This document shows, one piece after another, positions 8,880 to 11,845 of a stretch of 11,845 nucleotides of DNA. Below the pieces are notes generated by a model. The model did not search any database, had not been told where the DNA came from, and saw only the letters and a program-made list of their open reading frames with translations. Position numbers and translations under genes: made by a program. Numbering within the stretch: the stretch's first letter is position 1; each line of letters begins with the position of its first letter. Origin of the DNA: JBDSGC01 sp046594105 (GTDB lineage: Bacteria; Acidobacteriota; Thermoanaerobaculia; Gp7-AA8). The stretch covers positions 1 through 11,845 of the forward strand of contig JBKJQB010000002.1 in the NCBI GenBank assembly GCA_046594105.1, written 5' to 3'.

Positions 8880-10451
8880 CTAAGCCTGGACCGCCGGAGT
8901 GGGAGAGGAAACCGGCGCAACCTCTCGGAACGCCGGGATGGCGTCCTGCATCGAAGCGAATACCGTCTCTGCGTCCGCACTCACGAAGTCCCCCTCGGGG
9001 AACAGGCGCGCGCCGATGCGGCGGTACAACTCCAGATCGGTCACCGCCTGCCCCTTCGGTGGGTAGGCCTGATGGATCTTCTGCACCCTGTTCTGCAGGT
9101 TGGTGAACGAGCCTTCCTTCTCCGGAAGAATCGTTCCCGGCAGCAGGACATCGGCGACGTCGTTCAGCGGATGGTTCGCGTCCCAGGACTGGACGATGAG
9201 GAACTTCGCTTTTCGAAGGTTGGCCACCACTGCCGGATCGCTGGCGCGATCGCTGAAACTGGCGTCGCAGATGTAGAGGAGATCGACGCCGCCGGCGCCA
9301 TTGGTCATCAGCGTTTCGAGGTCAGCGCCATCCGCGCCGATCACACTCTGCACGCCGCGGAAATTCGGCCCGCCCTGCGTGCCCAGGAGCCACTCGCTGC
9401 GCGACTTCATCTTGATGGGGCCGATGGAGTCGACCATGACGCCGATCGTTGCGCCGAGCTTTTCCTTCAACAGGCGATTGGCCAGGAACGCTTCCTCGTT
9501 GGTCATGTTCGCCGAGGCGATGGCCACGATGTTTCCGCCGCCCTGAACCGCGGTTTCGATGGCGTCCAGTGCCTCGTTCCATGTGGAGATGCCGAGGTAG
9601 TCATCCTGACGGACTTTCGGGACGACCACGCGATCGGTGTCGTATTTTTCATACGAGAAGCGGCCGTAGTCGCACAGCCAGTGATCGTTGACTTCAGGAT
9701 TGACGCGCGGCCGGTAGCGGAAGACCTGCCCGGAACGATAGCCGATGAAGAGGTTGCAGCCGACGTCGCAGCCATTGCAGACCGATTCCACCGAGTCCAG
9801 GTTCCAGACGCGCGACTCGAAGCGGAACTCGCGCGTGGTCAGCGCGCCGGTGGGGCAGACGTCGGTGACGCAGGCAGACATCCAGTTGTCCAGCGGCGTG
9901 CCCGGATAGACGCCCACTTCGGTGGAGGCACCGCGCCGGAAGAAGGCCAGCTCCTTCGTCTCGGTGATCTCGTCCACGAAGCGGATGCAGCGCGTGCAGT
10001 GGATGCATCGGTTCATGTTCTGCACGACATGCGGCCCGATGGCGGTGCGGTCCATGCCGGGGTACGTGCGTTTGAACTCGCCGTAGCGGGAGTTCACGCT
10101 GCCGTAGTTGAAGGAGTAGTCCTGCAGCGGGCATTCGCCGGCCTTGTCGCAGATGGGGCAGTCCAGCGGATGGTTGATGAGCAGGAACTCCATCTGCCCC
10201 TTGCGCGCCTTCTCGACTTTCTCGCTCCAGACGTGGATCTTCATCCCATCTTTTACTGGCGTGGCGCAGCCCGCCTGCAGTTTCGGCATGCCCTCCACTT
10301 CGACGAGGCACATGCGGCACTGGCCGACCACGGTCAGGGAGGGGTGGTAGCAGAAGTGCGGAACGTGAACGTCGGCCGCTTTGGCCGCCTCAATGCAGTT
10401 GATGCCGTCCTGCACTTCGACTTCCGTGCCGTCGATGGTGACTTTCGCCAT
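8880..10451 (-). CDS. nuoG: NADH-quinone oxidoreductase subunit G, short form
   Basis: This 523-residue protein is the large iron-sulfur subunit of the complex I peripheral arm. Cluster ligands are visible in order: [2Fe-2S] N1b, C34, C45, C48 and C62; [4Fe-4S] N3, H94, C98, C101 and C107; N4 (N5/N4-type), C149, C152, C155 and C199; and the extra N7 cluster, C225, C228, C232 and C260, which only some bacteria keep. The rest is a shortened molybdopterin-oxidoreductase-like domain that ends with the family block NHPLNDVADVLLPGT and EKEGSFTNLQNRVQKI (444-459). Bacterial NuoG is often 650-900 residues, so the middle of the domain is reduced. Because the C-terminal block and all clusters are present, the gene looks intact and not broken. 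It is the first gene of the operon, with about 100 bases of leader after its promoter, and no clear Shine-Dalgarno precedes the ATG. Confidence 0.94.
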   Translation of the reverse strand: MAKVTIDGTEVEVQDGINCIEAAKAADVHVPHFCYHPSLTVVGQCRMCLVEVEGMPKLQAGCATPVKDGMKIHVWSEKVEKARKGQMEFLLINHPLDCPICDKAGECPLQDYSFNYGSVNSRYGEFKRTYPGMDRTAIGPHVVQNMNRCIHCTRCIRFVDEITETKELAFFRRGASTEVGVYPGTPLDNWMSACVTDVCPTGALTTREFRFESRVWNLDSVESVCNGCDVGCNLFIGYRSGQVFRYRPRVNPEVNDHWLCDYGRFSYEKYDTDRVVVPKVRQDDYLGISTWNEALDAIETAVQGGGNIVAIASANMTNEEAFLANRLLKEKLGATIGVMVDSIGPIKMKSRSEWLLGTQGGPNFRGVQSVIGADGADLETLMTNGAGGVDLLYICDASFSDRASDPAVVANLRKAKFLIVQSWDANHPLNDVADVLLPGTILPEKEGSFTNLQNRVQKIHQAYPPKGQAVTDLELYRRIGARLFPEGDFVSADAETVFASMQDAIPAFREVAPVSSPTPAVQA

Positions 10452-10523
10452 AGGGTTTTCGTTTTGCCGGTGCAGACTGAGCGCCCGTCATCGGGCTCGC
10501 GGAATGGTGAGTCTGAAGGATTT

Positions 10524-10540
10524 CCGGAGCGGCCCTCCGG
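10524..10540 (-). promoter_or_regulatory. Hairpin in the nuoG 5' leader
   Basis: CCGGAG (10524-10529) and CTCCGG (10535-10540) pair around a 5-nt loop and overlap the downstream edge of the Rex operator by three bases. A second smaller stem, GCCCG-tcat-CGGGC (10483-10487 against 10492-10496), lies further along the leader. Either could shape the mRNA 5' end. There is no sign of a terminator or a known riboswitch. Confidence 0.35.
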
Positions 10541-10555
10541 TGAAATCTTTCACAA
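10538..10555 (-). promoter_or_regulatory. Rex operator on the nuoG promoter
   Basis: On the minus strand the site reads TTGTGAA-AGAT-TTCACCG. The published Rex consensus is TTGTGAA-N4-TTCACAA, so 12 of the 14 specified bases match, with a perfect left half. It begins 6 bases after the -10 box, covering the predicted transcription start, which is where a repressor would block initiation. With rex encoded at the end of the same operon, this makes a feedback loop responding to the NADH/NAD+ ratio. Confidence 0.85.
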
Positions 10556-10561
10556 GCGCGG

Positions 10562-10590
10562 AGAATACTCGCGGGGGGAGAACAGGTCAA
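10562..10590 (-). promoter_or_regulatory. Sigma70-type promoter of the nuoG-rex operon
   Basis: On the minus strand TTGACC (10590-10585) and TATTCT (10567-10562) are separated by exactly 17 bases. Transcription should start near 10555, about 104 bases before the nuoG ATG. The Rex operator directly follows the -10 box and a heptamer repeat array lies 13 bases upstream of the -35. No other equally good promoter was seen within the operon. Confidence 0.75.
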
Positions 10591-10603
10591 CGATCACGGA
10601 TCG

Positions 10604-10645
10604 GAAACCAGAAACCAGAAACCAGAAATCAGAAACCAGAAATCA
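10604..10645 (+). repeat. Tandem heptamer array 1, GAAAYCA x 6
   Basis: Six head-to-tail 7-bp units occupy 10604-10645: GAAACCA three times, then GAAATCA, GAAACCA and GAAATCA. The only variable base is the fifth. A degenerate further unit begins at 10646. The array sits directly upstream of the nuoG -35 box. Its units match those of array 2 on the opposite strand, so the two could pair as a long stem across about 40 bases. There are no spacers, so it is not a CRISPR. Confidence 0.9.
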
Positions 10646-10686
10646 GAACAGTCCCTGATTTGGAGATCGGATCCCCCGGGGCTGAC

Positions 10687-10714
10687 TTTCTGGTTTCTGC
10701 TTTCTGCTTTCTGC
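10687..10714 (-). repeat. Tandem heptamer array 2, TTTCTGS x 4, inverted relative to array 1
   Basis: Four contiguous units occupy 10687-10714: TTTCTGG, then TTTCTGC three times. Read on the minus strand they are SCAGAAA, the same heptamer as array 1 (YCAGAAA in that register) apart from the first base. The array ends 18 bases before the ATG of the prolyl isomerase gene, so it occupies that gene's promoter region. Confidence 0.88.
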
Positions 10715-10732
10715 TTTGGCCTTTCCCTTACA

Positions 10733-11689
10733 ATGCCCGCCGTGAAACGAGACGTCCTGTTTGCCCTCATCGCCGTCGCCGTCGTCGGAGCCATCTGTTA
10801 CGGGCTGGCCACGGCGAAACCCGACTTCCTCTCCACCAGGCCGAAACCATTTGTCGCCGAGCTCGGCAAGAAGAACGCCGACAAATTCGTCATGCGCGTC
10901 AATGGCGATCCCATCACCGAGATGGAGTTCACGGCCGCCTTCTCCCAGCTCCCCGAGGACATGCAGCGGCAATTTGCCTCGGTGCAGGGCAAAGAGGCTT
11001 TCGCCGAGCAGCTCATCCGGTTGAAGATTCTCGAGCAGGAGGGGCGCAGGCTGGGCGTGGAACGCGATCCCCGGGTGGCCAGCGCGCTGGCCGTCGACCG
11101 CACGAACATCATCGCCTCTGCCGCTGCACAGAAGCTGGTTCCCGCGCCAGCAGAAGATGCCATCAAACGTTTCTACGACGAGAACCAGGCGAAACTGAAC
11201 GCCCGGACCCTCAGCCACATCCTGATCGCCTATCAGGGCGGATCGATCCCCCCCCGCAAAGGGGGCGTGGCGCCTTCGCAGGAGCAGGCCGTCAACCGCG
11301 CGCTGCAGATCTACCAGAGGCTGAAGGCGGGCGCCGACTTCAAGGCGCTGGCGCGGCAGGTTTCCGACGAGACGACCAGCGCGGTCAAAGGGGGAGAGCT
11401 GGGACCCTTCTCCCAGGGCATGCTTCCTCCCGATATCGAGGGGCAGGTCTTCCGTCTGCACCCCGGTGAAATCAGCGGCCCGATTCCGTCGGCATTCGGC
11501 ATCCACATTTTCAAAGTCGACGGCGTGGCCCCGGTGGCGTTCGCGAAAGTGCATGACGTGATCGCCCGCCGCGTGCAGCAGCAGAACACCCTCGATCGCG
11601 TGGAGCTGCTGCGAAAAAACGCAAAGGTCGAATTCGACCCCGTCGCCTTTCCGGAAAAGAACAAGCCGGTCGCTCGCAAGAAGCCGTAG
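10733..11689 (+). CDS. Membrane-anchored parvulin-type peptidyl-prolyl cis-trans isomerase (SurA/PpiC-like)
   Basis: A 318-residue extracytoplasmic folding factor. Residues 5-25 form one hydrophobic segment after a basic start (KRDVLFALIAVAVVGAICYG), acting as a signal anchor or uncleaved signal. Residues 50-155 are a helical SurA-N-like chaperone region beginning FVMRVNGDPITEMEF. Residues 158-263 are the rotamase domain, from TLSHILIAYQ to GELGPFSQGM (221-230) and HPGEISGPIPSAFGIHIFKV (243-262), which match the parvulin core. The tail is basic (KPVARKKP). An alternative start is the GTG at 10742 (MKRDVLF). Neither start has a Shine-Dalgarno. The gene is divergent from nuoG and shares no obvious pathway with it. 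A C8 run at 11248-11255 lies in the coding region, within a surface loop of the rotamase domain. Confidence 0.9.
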   Translation: MPAVKRDVLFALIAVAVVGAICYGLATAKPDFLSTRPKPFVAELGKKNADKFVMRVNGDPITEMEFTAAFSQLPEDMQRQFASVQGKEAFAEQLIRLKILEQEGRRLGVERDPRVASALAVDRTNIIASAAAQKLVPAPAEDAIKRFYDENQAKLNARTLSHILIAYQGGSIPPRKGGVAPSQEQAVNRALQIYQRLKAGADFKALARQVSDETTSAVKGGELGPFSQGMLPPDIEGQVFRLHPGEISGPIPSAFGIHIFKVDGVAPVAFAKVHDVIARRVQQQNTLDRVELLRKNAKVEFDPVAFPEKNKPVARKKP

Positions 11690-11705
11690 GGCCCAAGGAG
11701 CGGAG

Positions 11706-11769
11706 CCTCCCCCTCGAGAGTCCTTCTCCCCGCACACGGGGAGAAGGTCCGCGAAGCGGGGATGAGGGG
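11706..11769 (+). repeat. REP-like element, right-edge copy A
   Basis: This copy shares cctcccc-N-tcgagagtccttctccccg with the element at 423. It holds the hairpin CCTTCTCCCCG-caca-CGGGGAGAAGG (11722-11732 against 11737-11747), then a spacer and a GATGAGGGG end. It begins 16 bases after the stop of the prolyl isomerase gene. With copy B it forms a pair in inverted orientation. Confidence 0.85.
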
Positions 11770-11790
11770 TCCTGCTTGGTCGTCTGAGCT

Positions 11791-11845
11791 CCCCTCATCC
11801 GCCTTCGGCACCTTCTCCCCGTGCGCGGGGAGAAGGACTCTCGAT
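11791..11845 (-). repeat. REP-like element, right-edge copy B, inverted, cut by the window end
   Basis: Read on the minus strand this copy reproduces copy A, with ATCGAGAGTCCTTCTCCCCG at one end and GGATGAGGGG at the other. Its hairpin is CCTTCTCCCCG-tgcg-CGGGGAGAAGG (11811-11821 against 11826-11836). Copies A and B are separated by 21 unique bases (11770-11790), so the pair can fold into a long composite cruciform, as in REP doublets or a small MITE. Confidence 0.85.

Noticed and set aside
8784..10658. A 624-codon open frame antisense to nuoG and extending into the heptamer repeats
   Set aside because: It is a complementary shadow in GC-rich coding DNA. It has low-complexity composition, no recognisable domain, and the opposite strand encodes a clear NuoG with all its cluster ligands.
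10604..10714. CRISPR array
   Set aside because: The repeat is 7 bp with no unique spacers and no cas genes nearby.

Overview
This 11.8-kb, GC-rich bacterial window is dominated by one minus-strand operon for the membrane arm of respiratory complex I (NADH:quinone oxidoreductase). Reading against the printed strand, the order is nuoG, nuoH, nuoJ, nuoK, a small DUF6335-like gene, nuoL, nuoM, nuoN and rex. Several neighbouring genes share the 4-nt or closer stop/start overlaps expected of translational coupling: H/J, J/K, L/M and M/N. The organism is probably a member of Acidobacteriota or a similarly GC-rich environmental phylum. That rests on the short NuoG, the DUF6335-like insert, the intergenic heptamer arrays and the REP-like palindromes. 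It is an impression from gene content, not a placement.

Left edge (1-648): the 3' end of a plus-strand gene ending in an HPt phosphotransfer domain, probably a hybrid sensor kinase. It converges on rex, with a strong palindromic REP-like element between them. Centre (649-10451): rex and the nuo genes. Divergent intergenic region (10452-10732): a good sigma70-type promoter (TTGACC, 17 bp, TATTCT) for nuoG, with a near-consensus Rex operator directly downstream of its -10 box. Upstream of the -35 lie two arrays of the same 7-bp repeat in opposite orientation. Right edge (10733-11845): a plus-strand, membrane-anchored parvulin-type prolyl isomerase. It is followed by two inverted copies of the palindromic element seen at the left edge, and the second copy runs to the end of the window.

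The main functional story is a self-contained redox circuit. Rex senses the NADH/NAD+ ratio, is encoded as the last gene of the nuo operon, and a matching operator sits on that operon's only evident promoter. High NADH should release Rex and raise production of complex I, and of Rex itself.

Two further points stand out. The operon lacks nuoI, because nuoH overlaps nuoJ directly, and it lacks nuoA-F, because a divergent gene precedes nuoG. The complex I genes are therefore split across loci. A small acidic protein with a calcium-loop-like motif is inserted between nuoK and nuoL, flanked on both sides by RNA hairpins.
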